Part shown: in pieces, positions 10,048 to 17,200 of the stretch
How the letters are laid out: each line of letters opens with the position of its first letter
How positions within the stretch are numbered: position 1 is the stretch's first letter
Source: Deltaproteobacteria bacterium
GTDB taxonomy: Bacteria > Desulfobacterota_C > Deferrisomatia > Deferrisomatales > JACRMM01
Length of the DNA: 17,768 bases
NCBI GenBank assembly: GCA_016218905.1
Contig: JACRCS010000355.1
Location: 1 to 17,768 of the forward strand
Reading direction: 5' to 3'
Translations under genes and position numbers: made by a program
Notes under the pieces: generated by a model
What the model was told of the DNA's origin: nothing
Database searches by the model: none
What the model saw: the letters and a program-made list of their open reading frames with translations, nothing else

Positions 10048-10668
10048 GTGATTCTGGAGACCTTGGTGGTCGGCCCCATTCAGGCCAACTGCTACATCGT
10101 CGGTGACGAGAACACGAAAGAAGCCGTGGTGATCGACCCCGGCGGCGACACGCCGGTGATTCTCCGGGCGCTCGCCGCCCGGCAACTGAAGGTCGTGGCG
10201 GTAGTCGGGACCCACGGGCACTTCGACCACGTGGAGGGGCTCGCCGGGATGAAACGGGGAACCGGCGCTCCGATCCTCGTCCACAACGGGGACCTGCCGA
10301 TCATCCAGGGGATGACGGGCCAGGCGCTGATGTTCGGGATGCGGGTGGAGCCGGCGCCTCCGCCGGACCGGTTCCTCGAGGAGGGGGATCGGATTCCCTT
10401 TGGGCCGTATGCGCTGGAGGTCCTCCACACCCCGGGACACTCCCCGGGTTCGGTGAGCCTCCTCCTCGACAAGAAGGTCTTCGTCGGGGATCTCCTCTTC
10501 GCCGGCTCCATCGGCCGGACCGACCTCCAGGGGGGCGACTACGACACGCTCATCGCTTCCGTCCGCCGGAAGATCTTCACGCTTCCGGACGATACGGTCG
10601 TCTATCCGGGGCACGGGCCGGAGACTACCGTCGCGAGAGAGAAGCGCACGAACCCGTTCTTCCGCTGA
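10048..10668 (+). CDS. Metallo-beta-lactamase-fold hydrolase, glyoxalase II-like
   Basis: A 206-residue protein of the metallo-beta-lactamase fold, close in layout to YcbL/GloB-type hydrolases. Zinc-binding residues are visible: HGHFDH at 56-61, His131 in TPGHSPGSV, Asp148 in VGDLLF, and His189 in YPGHGPETT. The N-terminal VGPIQANCYIV and the ending with TNPFF are typical of this branch. Likely reactions are thioester hydrolysis (S-lactoylglutathione or similar); the specific substrate is unknown. It lacks the long C-terminal domain of classical glyoxalase II. The GTG start at 10048 is supported by AAAGGAG 7 nt upstream, overlapping the end of the mutase gene. With 13 nt before it and 9 nt after it, it is probably in one transcript with the mutase and coaBC. 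Confidence 0.9.
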   Translation: MILETLVVGPIQANCYIVGDENTKEAVVIDPGGDTPVILRALAARQLKVVAVVGTHGHFDHVEGLAGMKRGTGAPILVHNGDLPIIQGMTGQALMFGMRVEPAPPPDRFLEEGDRIPFGPYALEVLHTPGHSPGSVSLLLDKKVFVGDLLFAGSIGRTDLQGGDYDTLIASVRRKIFTLPDDTVVYPGHGPETTVAREKRTNPFFR

Positions 10669-10677
10669 CCTGGGCGG

Positions 10678-11886
10678 ATGCTGCGGAATCGCGAGATCAT
10701 CCTGGGGGTCACCGGAGGGATCGCCGCCTACAAGAGCGTCTATCTCTGCCGGGAGCTCACGAAGCGGGGCGCGAACGTCCACGTCGTGATGACGCGCCAC
10801 GCGATGGAGTTCGTCACGCCGCTGACGTTCCAGACGATCTCCGGCAACTCGGTCACCCACGAGCTCTTCGAACTCTTCCACGCCTCCGAGATCGGTCACG
10901 TGACGCTGGCGGACCGGGCCCACGCCCTGGTCGTCGCTCCGGCCACGGCGAACATCCTCGGGAAGGTCGCCAACGGCATCGCCGACGACTTCCTCTCGAC
11001 CATGCTCATGGCGTCCCGAGTCCCGGTCCTCTTCGCCCCCGCCATGAACGTCGTGATGTGGGAAAGCCGGGCGGTCCAGCGTAACCTCGCCGCCCTGAGA
11101 GAGATGGGGTTCCACTTCGTCGAGCCGTGCGAGGGCGAGCTCGCCTGCAAGGTTCAGGGCAAGGGCAAGATGGCCGATCCCTTGGAGATCGTCGAGGAGC
11201 TGGAGGCGCTCCTCACTCCGAAGGACCTGGCCGGCGAGCGGGTCCTCGTGACCGCCGGTCCGACGATCGAGCCTATCGATCCGGTCCGTTTCCTCTCCAA
11301 CCACTCCTCCGGCAGGATGGGCTACGCACTGGCGCGGGCAGCCCTTCGGCGCGGGGCAGAGGTGACCCTCGTCTCCGGGCCCACGGAGCTCCCCGTTCCC
11401 AGGGGAGCGCGCCTCGTCGCCGTGAAGACCGCCCGGGAGATGCGCGACGCCGTGATCTCGGAGGCGGCGTCGTCGACAGTCGTCATCAAGGCGGCCGCAG
11501 TCTGCGACTGGAGGCCCGCCTCCGAGGCGCTGGAGAAGATCAAGAAGCGGGGAGGAAGCTCAGAGCCGAGGCTGAGCCTGACCGCAAATCCCGACATCCT
11601 CCGGGAATTGGGGGAACGCAAGCCGCACGACCAGATCCTCGTCGGCTTCGCGGCGGAGACCGCGGATCTCGTCGCTAACGCTCGCGTGAAGCTCGTCGAG
11701 AAGAAGCTTGACCTCATCGTGGCCAACGACGTGACCGCACCCGGAGCCGGGTTCCACGGGGAGACGAACGCGGTGCGGATTCTCGGGAGCGAAGGACGCG
11801 AGACGGTGGTCCCCCTCATGACCAAGGACCGGGTCGCGGACCGCGTGCTGGATTCGATTTTGAAACTACGTCGAAAGGGCTCGTAA
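10678..11886 (+). CDS. coaBC: Bifunctional CoaBC: phosphopantothenoylcysteine decarboxylase / phosphopantothenate-cysteine ligase
   Basis: CoaBC carries out two consecutive steps of coenzyme A synthesis: joining phosphopantothenate with cysteine (CoaB) and decarboxylating the product with FMN (CoaC). The CoaC half covers about 1-180 with VTGGIAAYKS at 11-20, catalytic His74, the PAMNVVMW motif at 121-128, and the flap cysteine Cys157. The CoaB half, about 185-402, shows TAGPTIEPIDPVRFLSN, SSGRMGYALA, KAAAVCDW (271-278), a lysine cluster at 287-290, and GFAAET. Length (402) is normal. The flap reads ACKVQGKGKM instead of the usual ACGxxGxGRM, so a glycine and an arginine are both replaced by lysine. 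The start ATG has only a weak GGGCGG sequence before it; translation probably depends on the gene just upstream. Confidence 0.96.
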   Translation: MLRNREIILGVTGGIAAYKSVYLCRELTKRGANVHVVMTRHAMEFVTPLTFQTISGNSVTHELFELFHASEIGHVTLADRAHALVVAPATANILGKVANGIADDFLSTMLMASRVPVLFAPAMNVVMWESRAVQRNLAALREMGFHFVEPCEGELACKVQGKGKMADPLEIVEELEALLTPKDLAGERVLVTAGPTIEPIDPVRFLSNHSSGRMGYALARAALRRGAEVTLVSGPTELPVPRGARLVAVKTAREMRDAVISEAASSTVVIKAAAVCDWRPASEALEKIKKRGGSSEPRLSLTANPDILRELGERKPHDQILVGFAAETADLVANARVKLVEKKLDLIVANDVTAPGAGFHGETNAVRILGSEGRETVVPLMTKDRVADRVLDSILKLRRKGS

Positions 11887-11901
11887 GGAGAGGTTTTATC
11901 G

Positions 11902-11930
11902 TTTACGATTCGCTCTCATTGGATTTTCAT
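11902..11930 (+). promoter_or_regulatory. AT-rich leader with a weak promoter candidate before ugd
   Basis: The 66-nt gap between coaBC and ugd is markedly more AT-rich than its surroundings. TTTACG at 11902-11907 and TTTCAT at 11925-11930, 17 nt apart, each match 4 of 6 consensus bases. A perfect short inverted repeat, ATCGT-TT-ACGAT, lies at 11898-11909 over the -35 position. A separate promoter for ugd-uxs is plausible, but the elements are weak. Confidence 0.25.
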
Positions 11931-11952
11931 CCAGGGCGCTCCAGGAGGAGAG

Positions 11953-13287
11953 ATGAAGCTCGGGGTCATCGGCACTGGTTACGTGGGGCTGGTCACGGGC
12001 ACCTGCTTTGCCGAGATGGGCAACGAGGTGATCTGTGTAGACATCGACGAGGAGAAGATCGCCGGGCTGCGGGAGAAGAAGCTCCCGATCTACGAGCCCG
12101 GCCTCCAGGAGCTCGTCGATCGGAACGTGGACGAAGGCCGGCTCACCTTTACGACCGACCTCGTCGAGGGCGTGGCGAAAAGCCTGGTCCTCCTCATCGC
12201 GGTGGGCACGCCGGAGGGCGAGGACGGCTCGGCCGACCTCCAATACGTCCTCCAGGTCGCGAGGAGCATCGGCCGCTGTATGGACGGCTACCGGATCGTC
12301 ATCGACAAGTCGACAGTCCCCGTCGGAACGGCCGAACGGGTGCGCGAGGCCATTCAGGCGGAGCTCGAGGGACGAGGAGCGGAAGTCGAGTTCGACGTGG
12401 TCTCCAACCCCGAGTTCCTCAAGGAAGGCAACGCGGTGCAGGACTTCCTCAAGCCCGATCGCGTCGTCATCGGTACCGACAACGTCCGCACCGGGGAGAT
12501 CCTCAAGGAGCTCTACGCCCCCTTCACGCGGACGAATCACCCGGTCCTCCTGATGGACATCCGCTCTGCCGAGATGACGAAGTACGCGGCCAACGCGATG
12601 CTCGCTACGAAGATCTCGTTCATCAATGAGATCGCGAACCTCTGTGATCGTCTGGGCGCCGACGTGGGAGCGGTGCGGCTGGGCATCGGCGCGGACAGCC
12701 GGATCGGCTACCCTTTTCTCTTCCCCGGCGTCGGGTACGGGGGCTCCTGCTTTCCGAAGGACGTGAAGGCGCTCATCCGGACCGCGCGGCTCGTGGACTA
12801 CGAGCCCGAGGTCCTCGTGGCGGTGGACGCGGTGAACGAGCGCCAGAAGTGCCTCCTGGCCGAGCGCATTCTGGATCACTTCGAGAGGGCGGGCCGGCAC
12901 CCGTCGAAGGCCGAGGTCGCCGTCTGGGGCCTCGCGTTCAAGCCCAACACCGACGACATGCGCGAAGCGCCGAGCCTTACGATCATCGAACGGCTCCTTG
13001 AGGCGGGCGTGCGGGTGAAGGCGTATGACCCCGTGGCGGAGGCGAGCGCGCGGCGCGCTCTCGGAGCGCCCCCGGGCCTCACCTACTGCCCCAGCCATTA
13101 CGAGGCGCTGGAAGGCGTCCACGCCCTCGCGGTGTGCACGGAGTGGGGCGTCTTCCGGCGGCCCGACTTCGAGCGGGTCAGGCGCTCCATGGAGGATCCC
13201 GCCATCTTCGACGGCCGAAACCTTTACGAGCCCGGGGAGATGCGCCGGCTCGGCTTCACCTACTACGGCGTCGGCCGGAAAGGGTAG
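11953..13287 (+). CDS. ugd: UDP-glucose 6-dehydrogenase
   Basis: Oxidises UDP-glucose to UDP-glucuronate with two NAD+ molecules, in the cytoplasm. The 444-residue protein begins with the Rossmann motif GTGYVG (7-12), then shows DKSTVPVGT at 118-126, [12 protein letters not shown] (151-162, with Glu154), [19 protein letters not shown] with Lys210, and the catalytic cysteine Cys266 in [24 protein letters not shown] follows at 326-341 in the UDP-binding C-terminal domain. GDP-mannose dehydrogenase is a relative, but the overall match is to the UDP-glucose enzyme. AGGAGGAG lies directly before the ATG. The next gene, Uxs, starts 6 nt after its stop and consumes its product, so the two form one operon. 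Confidence 0.95.
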   Translation: MKLGVIGTGYVGLVTGTCFAEMGNEVICVDIDEEKIAGLREKKLPIYEPGLQELVDRNVDEGRLTFTTDLVEGVAKSLVLLIAVGTPEGEDGSADLQYVLQVARSIGRCMDGYRIVIDKSTVPVGTAERVREAIQAELEGRGAEVEFDVVSNPEFLKEGNAVQDFLKPDRVVIGTDNVRTGEILKELYAPFTRTNHPVLLMDIRSAEMTKYAANAMLATKISFINEIANLCDRLGADVGAVRLGIGADSRIGYPFLFPGVGYGGSCFPKDVKALIRTARLVDYEPEVLVAVDAVNERQKCLLAERILDHFERAGRHPSKAEVAVWGLAFKPNTDDMREAPSLTIIERLLEAGVRVKAYDPVAEASARRALGAPPGLTYCPSHYEALEGVHALAVCTEWGVFRRPDFERVRRSMEDPAIFDGRNLYEPGEMRRLGFTYYGVGRKG

Positions 13288-13293
13288 GGCAAG

Positions 13294-14280
13294 TTGCAGA
13301 TCGACGAGAACCGCTTCATCTACAGCGCCTCGCTCCGGAGCGACCATCGGGTCCTCGTCACGGGCGGAGCCGGTTTCCTCGGCTCCCACCTCTGCGAGGC
13401 GCTCCTCGGACGCGGGTTCGAGGTCCTCTGCGTCGACAACTTCTTCACCGGCCGAAAGGAGAACGTCGCGCACCTCGCGGGGAATCCCCGCTTCGAGCTC
13501 ATCCGGCACGATGTCACCTACCCGCTCTTCCTGGAGGTGGACCGGATCTTCAACCTGGCGTGCCCCGCCTCCCCGATTCACTACCAGTACAACCCCGTGA
13601 AGACGATCAAGACGAGCGTGCTCGGCGCGATCCACATGCTGGGGCTCGCCAAACGGGTGAAGGCGAGGATCCTCCAGGCGTCCACGTCGGAGGTCTACGG
13701 AAACCCCTCGGTCCACCCGCAGACGGAGGCCTACTGGGGCAACGTCAACCCGATCGGCGTCCGAAGCTGCTACGACGAGGGCAAGCGGGCGGCCGAGTGC
13801 CTCTTCATGGACTACCACCGGCAGAACGGGGTGGACGTCCGCATCGTCCGGATCTTCAACACCTACGGTCCGCGTATGCTCCCGAACGACGGCAGGGTCG
13901 TGTCGAACTTCATCGTCCAGGCCCTGCGCGGGGAGCCACTCACGGTCTACGGTGACGGCTCCCAGACGCGGAGCTTCTGCTACGTCGACGATCTGATCGA
14001 CGGGATGCTCCGCATGATGGACCAGGAGGAGTTCGTCGGACCGGTGAACATCGGGAACCCCTCGGAGTTTACGATTCTCGAGCTCGCCGAGCAGGTTCGG
14101 GAGCTCATCGGCTCGCGGTGCGAGATCCGCTTCCTTCCCCTGCCTGCGGACGACCCCATCCAGCGACGGCCCGACATCCGCACGGCTCGGGAGAGGCTCG
14201 GCTGGGAGCCGAAGGTCCCTCTCGCCGAGGGGCTGCGCCGCACGGTCGAGTACTTCGAAGAGATAATCCGACGGGTCTGA
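13294..14280 (+). CDS. uxs: UDP-glucuronate decarboxylase (UDP-xylose synthase)
   Basis: An extended short-chain dehydrogenase that converts UDP-glucuronate into UDP-xylose using bound NAD+. The 328 residues show [12 protein letters not shown] from 24, [14 protein letters not shown] (88-101), a hallmark of the UDP-xylose synthase group, TSEVYGNP (131-138) with Glu133, the Tyr160/Lys164 pair in [22 protein letters not shown], and [14 protein letters not shown]. The start is TTG, the only available start codon between the preceding stop and the Rossmann motif, with AGGG-type sequences just upstream. The last codons and the TGA stop (14278-14280) lie inside the first unit of nonamer array C, so the C-terminal residues are partly set by the repeat. 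Function is well supported by the ugd neighbour. Confidence 0.93.
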   Translation: MQIDENRFIYSASLRSDHRVLVTGGAGFLGSHLCEALLGRGFEVLCVDNFFTGRKENVAHLAGNPRFELIRHDVTYPLFLEVDRIFNLACPASPIHYQYNPVKTIKTSVLGAIHMLGLAKRVKARILQASTSEVYGNPSVHPQTEAYWGNVNPIGVRSCYDEGKRAAECLFMDYHRQNGVDVRIVRIFNTYGPRMLPNDGRVVSNFIVQALRGEPLTVYGDGSQTRSFCYVDDLIDGMLRMMDQEEFVGPVNIGNPSEFTILELAEQVRELIGSRCEIRFLPLPADDPIQRRPDIRTARERLGWEPKVPLAEGLRRTVEYFEEIIRRV

Positions 14281-14353
14281 CCTATCTGACAGGTCCGACC
14301 CGTCTGACAGGTCCGACGTCGGACAGGTCGGATGCGTCCCACGCGTCCGACGC
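14273..14353. repeat. Inverted nonamer array C (uxs-tetR gap)
   Basis: Left half 14273-14317: five contiguous 9-nt units ending in YGAC (GGGTCTGAC, CTATCTGAC, then AGGTCCGAC twice around CCGTCTGAC; consensus NNGTCYGAC). Right half 14318-14353: four contiguous 9-nt units in inverted sense (GTCGGACAG first). The junction forms a perfect 14-bp palindrome, GTCCGACGTCGGAC, at 14311-14324, and there is no spacer. The outer units agree less well (about 23 of 36 positions overall). The first unit contains the uxs stop codon. Because 9 is a multiple of 3, the TGA of the second unit (14287-14289) is in frame behind the first as a back-up stop. Confidence 0.82.
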
Positions 14354-14358
14354 GCTCC

Positions 14359-14387
14359 TTGACACCTCTCAGTCGATACGGTACTTT
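14359..14387 (+). promoter_or_regulatory. Possible promoter for the TetR gene
   Basis: A perfect TTGACA at 14359-14364 is followed 17 nt later by TACTTT (14382-14387), which keeps the first two and the last base of the -10 consensus. Transcription would start near 14394, right at the palindrome described next. It begins 6 nt after array C. Pattern-based inference. Confidence 0.45.
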
Positions 14388-14393
14388 CTCGCG

Positions 14394-14407
14394 ACCAACC
14401 GTTTGGT
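14394..14407. promoter_or_regulatory. Probable TetR operator
   Basis: ACCAACCGTTTGGT: arms ACCAA and TTGGT around CCGT, 12 nt before the TetR start codon and at the predicted transcription start. Palindromes of this ACCNACCGNNNGGT kind are common targets of TetR regulators of acyl-CoA and aromatic metabolism, so negative autoregulation is likely. It also overlaps where a ribosome-binding site would begin. Confidence 0.6.
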
Positions 14408-14419
14408 AGACGAGGAAGC

Positions 14420-15028
14420 ATGGCTGAGAGGAAGAGACTCCGTCCGGACCTGCGCAAGCAACAGATCCTCGACGCCGCCGTCCATCTCTTCCACCAGGTC
14501 GGCTTCGAGGCGGCGAGCCTGCGCGACCTCGCCTCCATGGTCGGAATCAACAAGGCGACCATCTATCATTACTTCGAGAGCAAGGAAGAGATTCTCTTTC
14601 ACATCGTCCAGAAGGTCGGCGACGAGCTCCTGAACGGCGTGAGGGATGCCTCGAAGCAGCCGGGCAGACCACTGGGCGTTCTCGAGGCGATGATCCGTTT
14701 CCAGCTCGGCTACGTCGAGAGCCACACGGAAGAGATCAAGGTCCTCGTGGAAGAGAAGAAGAGCCTCGGCGCCGACTTGCACAAAGAGATCCGGAGCACC
14801 GAGGCCGAGATCTTTCGCCTCTACGAGGAGATCCTCCGGCGCTGTCAGAGCGAACGGAGCGTGCGCCCCCTGCACCTGGCGACCTCTGCCTTCGCCATCC
14901 TGGGGCAGATCAACTGGCTCTATCACTGGTACCAACCCAAAGGCTCCCTCTCGATCCCGCAGCTGACCGAGGAGATCGTGACGATCCTCTTCCGCGGCCT
15001 GGTGCTGGACGGACACGGGCCCGCTTGA
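14420..15028 (+). CDS. TetR/AcrR family transcriptional regulator
   Basis: A 202-residue one-component repressor. The N-terminal DNA-binding domain spans about 12-58: RKQQILDAAVHLFHQVGFEAASLRDLASMVGINKATIYHYF, with the recognition helix and the conserved IYHYFESKEEIL at 48-59. The C-terminal part (about 70-195) is helical and would hold the ligand pocket; its QLGYVESHTEEIKVLVEEKKSL and INWLYHWYQPKGSLS segments resemble regulators of fatty-acid or CoA-ester metabolism (the TetR_C_33/KstR2-like type), but the ligand is unknown. A palindrome suited to autoregulation lies in its leader. The ATG at 14420 is preceded by GAGGAAGC. The panE-like gene follows after 49 nt and may be co-regulated. Confidence 0.92.
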   Translation: MAERKRLRPDLRKQQILDAAVHLFHQVGFEAASLRDLASMVGINKATIYHYFESKEEILFHIVQKVGDELLNGVRDASKQPGRPLGVLEAMIRFQLGYVESHTEEIKVLVEEKKSLGADLHKEIRSTEAEIFRLYEEILRRCQSERSVRPLHLATSAFAILGQINWLYHWYQPKGSLSIPQLTEEIVTILFRGLVLDGHGPA

Positions 15029-15077
15029 CGCCCACCGCCCCGAAAACGGTGCGACGTCTCCCCCGGGAAGGGCAGAC

Positions 15078-16046
15078 ATGAAGATCGGGATCGTAGGCGC
15101 CGGTGTCCTGGGCTCCATCTTCGGAAGCCTCTTTTCCCAAAAGGGCTTCGAAGTCACCCTGATCGAGGTGCTGGAAGAGCGTATCCGCCTCATCGAGCGC
15201 GAGGGGCTCTGGATCCAGATGCCCACCGGCGAGCGCCTCCACTCCCGGGTCCGCATCACGTCGGACCAGGCGTCGGTCGGCTGTTGCGACGTGGTGATGG
15301 TGTGCGTGAAGGGGTATCACACCGAGGGCGCGATCCGGGGCGCGCTGCCGATGGTGGGGGAGCAGACGGCGGTCCTCTCCGTCCAGAACGGGCTCGGGAA
15401 TCTGGAGATCCTGGCGGACGCAGTCGGGCCCGAGAAGGTGGTCGGCGGCATCACGGCCCACTCGGGCATGCCCGTGGGGATGAACGAGGTCCGCTACGTG
15501 GGCGGCCTGGGCCCGCTGCTCGTCATCGGCCCCTACGACCGCGTCCGGAGGGCCCCGTTCGAAGGGTTCGTCGCGGCAACGAAGGGCGCGGGCTTCGACG
15601 TCCACGAGGTGGACGACATCAACGCCGTCATGTGGAAGAAGCTGATCGCCAACGTCTCGACGAACTGCGTCGCCGCCCTCACTGGGCTGCGGGGCGGGCA
15701 GGCGGTCAAGCACGAGCCCACCGTCCGGATCATCGAGGTGCTCGCGGTCGAGCTCGCTCAAGTGGCGAAGGCCAAGGGAATCGACTTCCCGGAACTCGCC
15801 GACCCCCTTGGCTTCGCGCTCAAGGCCTTCGAGTCCACGCGCGATAACAAGGTGTCCATGCTCCAGGACGTGGAAGCCGGCCGGCCCACCGAGATCGGGA
15901 CCTTGAACGAGGTCATCGTGCGGGAGGGCAGGCGGCTCGGCGTGCCGACGCCCTACAACGAGGCGGTATCGCTCCTGGTGAGGGGCGTCGAGGAGCGCAA
16001 CCGACTTCGGCTCCACGAACTGGAGGAGAAAGGGAAGCAGGGGTAA
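15078..16046 (+). CDS. panE: 2-dehydropantoate 2-reductase (ketopantoate reductase) family protein
   Basis: A 322-residue NADPH-dependent dehydrogenase of the ApbA/PanE family, whose reference member reduces ketopantoate to pantoate for CoA synthesis. Visible features: the Rossmann motif GAGVLGSIFGS at 7-17, the VKGYHTEGA stretch, VQNGLGN (102-108), the catalytic lysine region MWKKLIANVSTN (Lys187 or Lys188), and Glu272 in PTEIGTLNEVIV. The catalytic Lys and Glu are in place, so it is probably active. Many genomes hold several paralogues with other 2-oxo acid substrates, so true PanE activity is an inference; coaBC about 3 kb upstream makes the pantothenate role attractive but does not prove it. 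A GGGAAGGGC sequence precedes the ATG. A strong terminator follows the stop by 24 nt. Confidence 0.88.
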   Translation: MKIGIVGAGVLGSIFGSLFSQKGFEVTLIEVLEERIRLIEREGLWIQMPTGERLHSRVRITSDQASVGCCDVVMVCVKGYHTEGAIRGALPMVGEQTAVLSVQNGLGNLEILADAVGPEKVVGGITAHSGMPVGMNEVRYVGGLGPLLVIGPYDRVRRAPFEGFVAATKGAGFDVHEVDDINAVMWKKLIANVSTNCVAALTGLRGGQAVKHEPTVRIIEVLAVELAQVAKAKGIDFPELADPLGFALKAFESTRDNKVSMLQDVEAGRPTEIGTLNEVIVREGRRLGVPTPYNEAVSLLVRGVEERNRLRLHELEEKGKQG

Positions 16047-16070
16047 GCTTGGGAAAGTCCAGGCGCTCTT

Positions 16071-16109
16071 CGCGGGGGCCGCTCGAAGGAGACGGCCCCC
16101 GCGGCTTTT
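16071..16109 (+). terminator. Rho-independent terminator after panE
   Basis: CGCGGGGGCCG at 16071-16081 pairs perfectly with 16093-16103 (11 bp) around an 11-nt loop, followed by GCTTTT to 16109. This is the best intrinsic terminator in the window and marks the end of the tetR-panE unit. Confidence 0.85.
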
Positions 16110-16136
16110 GTGCCGAATGGAAGGCGGACCGCGAGC

Positions 16137-16364
16137 ATGAAAGTCCGAGTCGAGTGCTACGCCGGTTTTCGAGGGGAGGAGACGCCGCGCCGGCTTCTCT
16201 TCGGGACCCGCTCGCTCGAGGTCAGCGACGTCGTCGATCGCTGGCTCGCGCCCGACCACCGTTACTTCAAGGTGATCGGCGAGGACGGCTGCATCTACAT
16301 CATCCGGCACGACGTCGAGGCGGACGAGTGGGAGCTCACGTCGTTCGACTGCAGGAAAGGCTAG
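16137..16364 (+). CDS. Small uncharacterised protein (75 aa)
   Basis: A 75-residue soluble protein that begins MKVRVECYAGFRGEE and continues with a basic strand, 'RSLEVSDVVDRWLAP', then 'YFKVIGEDGCIYIIRHD' and an acidic 'EADEWELTSFDC'. The alternating strand pattern suggests a small beta-rich fold. I have the impression of a widespread short hypothetical family in uncultivated soil lineages, but I cannot name a domain. The ATG at 16137 is preferred over a GTG at 16110 because GGAAGGCGG lies about 9 nt before it and the conserved-looking part begins there; the GTG would also fall in the tail of the upstream terminator. No signal peptide or membrane span. It faces a DUF2007 gene tail to tail with only 7 nt between stops. 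Function unknown. Confidence 0.72.
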   Translation: MKVRVECYAGFRGEETPRRLLFGTRSLEVSDVVDRWLAPDHRYFKVIGEDGCIYIIRHDVEADEWELTSFDCRKG

Positions 16365-16371
16365 TTGTCAG

Positions 16372-16620
16372 CTATTCGGAGGTGAGGATGCGTCCGGCGA
16401 GGATGCCGTCCTCGACGGCTCGCCGGAGGGCGCACCGGGCGGGCTCTGCGTCCTCGGCGGCGACGGCGACCCGCTTCTCCCCCAGCGGCCCGATGGTCAC
16501 GGGGTAGGCGGAGATGCCCATGTCGCGCACGTGCGCGGAAATCCCGGCGGCCTGCAGGACGCCTGCGGCCGCCGCCGCCTCGATGGGGTCCATGGCGACG
16601 TAGACCTCGACCGGTTCCAC
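16372..16620 (-). CDS. DUF2007 domain protein
   Basis: An 82-residue protein with the DUF2007 pattern: an initial strand 'VEVYVAMDPIEAAAAAGVLQAAGI', in which a residue pair after the strand leads into a helix that picks the last-in-chain alternative, then 'SAHVRDM', a glycine-containing turn 'TIGPLGEKRVAVAAED' and a C-terminal helix 'AEPARCALRRAVEDG'. This small ferredoxin-like domain is sometimes annotated as a putative signal-transducing protein; its molecular role is not established. The start is GTG at 16620 with only a weak CAGGG sequence upstream, and an internal ATG at codon 10 would cut into the first strand. The gene is divergent from the exported protein gene at 16706 with 85 nt between them, and convergent with the small gene before it. 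Confidence 0.78.
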   Translation of the reverse strand: MEPVEVYVAMDPIEAAAAAGVLQAAGISAHVRDMGISAYPVTIGPLGEKRVAVAAEDAEPARCALRRAVEDGILAGRILTSE

Positions 16621-16705
16621 GGCTCAGACCCTGTTGCGCCGCGGGGGCGCGTATGTTACGAGAGGGGCTCCGTTGCGGTTCGTTCTGGCTTCGAGGGAGA
16701 GAACC

Positions 16706-17125
16706 ATGCGTCGACTCGGTCTCACAGGGGTGCTCGTCGGGGCGTTCTTTCTCCTGGCCGGCATGGGCGGGGGAGGGGACATGCCGTCCTCGGATACCAT
16801 CCCGCGGCCCAAAGAGCGGTTCACGGGCGACCTCATCGACCGCCAGGGGGTCACCACCCGCGCCACGTATCTCGCCTGCGCCGGGAAGACCTTCTTCCCC
16901 CTCAAGCGAGGCGAGGGCATCCTCATGGTCCCGTTTACGAAGCTCGTCCGGGTCAAGTTCGGGGCCGAGAAGGACACGCAGGTGGAGGCGACGTTCCAGA
17001 TCGAAGGCGGAAAGGAACTCCAGGGCCGACTCCCGCACAATGCGGCGATCACCGGCGCCACCGACTACGGAAACTATCAGATCGAACTGCGCGGGCTTCG
17101 CGAGATTGTGTTTGTAAGGCAGTGA
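16706..17125 (+). CDS. Predicted exported protein of unknown function
   Basis: A 139-residue protein with an N-terminal signal: MRRLGLTGVLVGAFFLLAGMGGGGDMPSSD has a basic start, a hydrophobic core (about 5-19) and a glycine-rich tail. There is no lipobox cysteine, so it is either cleaved by signal peptidase I or stays anchored. The mature part has alternating strands ('FTGDLIDRQGVTTRATYLACAGKTFFPL', 'VPFTKLVRVKFG', 'ATFQIEGGKELQGRL') and ends with 'YGNYQIELRGLREIVFVRQ', so a small beta-barrel or beta-sandwich is likely. I recognise no domain. The ATG at 16706 follows GAGGGAGAG; an upstream TTG at 16634 would bury the signal sequence. Its stop lies 5 nt before heptamer array D and opposite argC. 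Confidence 0.75.
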   Translation: MRRLGLTGVLVGAFFLLAGMGGGGDMPSSDTIPRPKERFTGDLIDRQGVTTRATYLACAGKTFFPLKRGEGILMVPFTKLVRVKFGAEKDTQVEATFQIEGGKELQGRLPHNAAITGATDYGNYQIELRGLREIVFVRQ

Positions 17126-17130
17126 AAGGC

Positions 17131-17200
17131 GGTTCTCGGTTTTCGGTCATCGGTTTTCGGTCGAACCGAGTACCGACAACCGATAACTGACAACCGCTCT
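17131..17200. repeat. Inverted heptamer array D (between convergent genes)
   Basis: Left half 17131-17165: five contiguous 7-nt units (GGTTCTC, GGTTTTC, GGTCATC and so on; consensus GGTTNTC). Right half 17166-17200: five contiguous 7-nt units of the inverted motif (CCGAGTA, CCGACAA, CCGATAA and so on). The halves abut with no spacer and total exactly 70 nt. Folded, 17131-17160 opposes 17166-17195 with about 23 of 30 positions matching and a 5-nt TCGAA loop. The array starts 5 nt after the stop of the + strand gene, and its last base is the final base of the argC stop codon on the - strand. It could serve as a shared two-way hairpin between the convergent genes, though there is no T-run. Confidence 0.88.

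Noticed and set aside
9877..11304. 475-residue open frame on the - strand
   Set aside because: Antisense to the metallo-hydrolase gene and the first half of coaBC, both secure.
11896..14562. 888-residue open frame on the - strand
   Set aside because: It runs antisense to ugd and uxs, which carry full active-site motifs. Long antisense frames are expected in GC-rich DNA, and its translation is low-complexity and charged with no domain.
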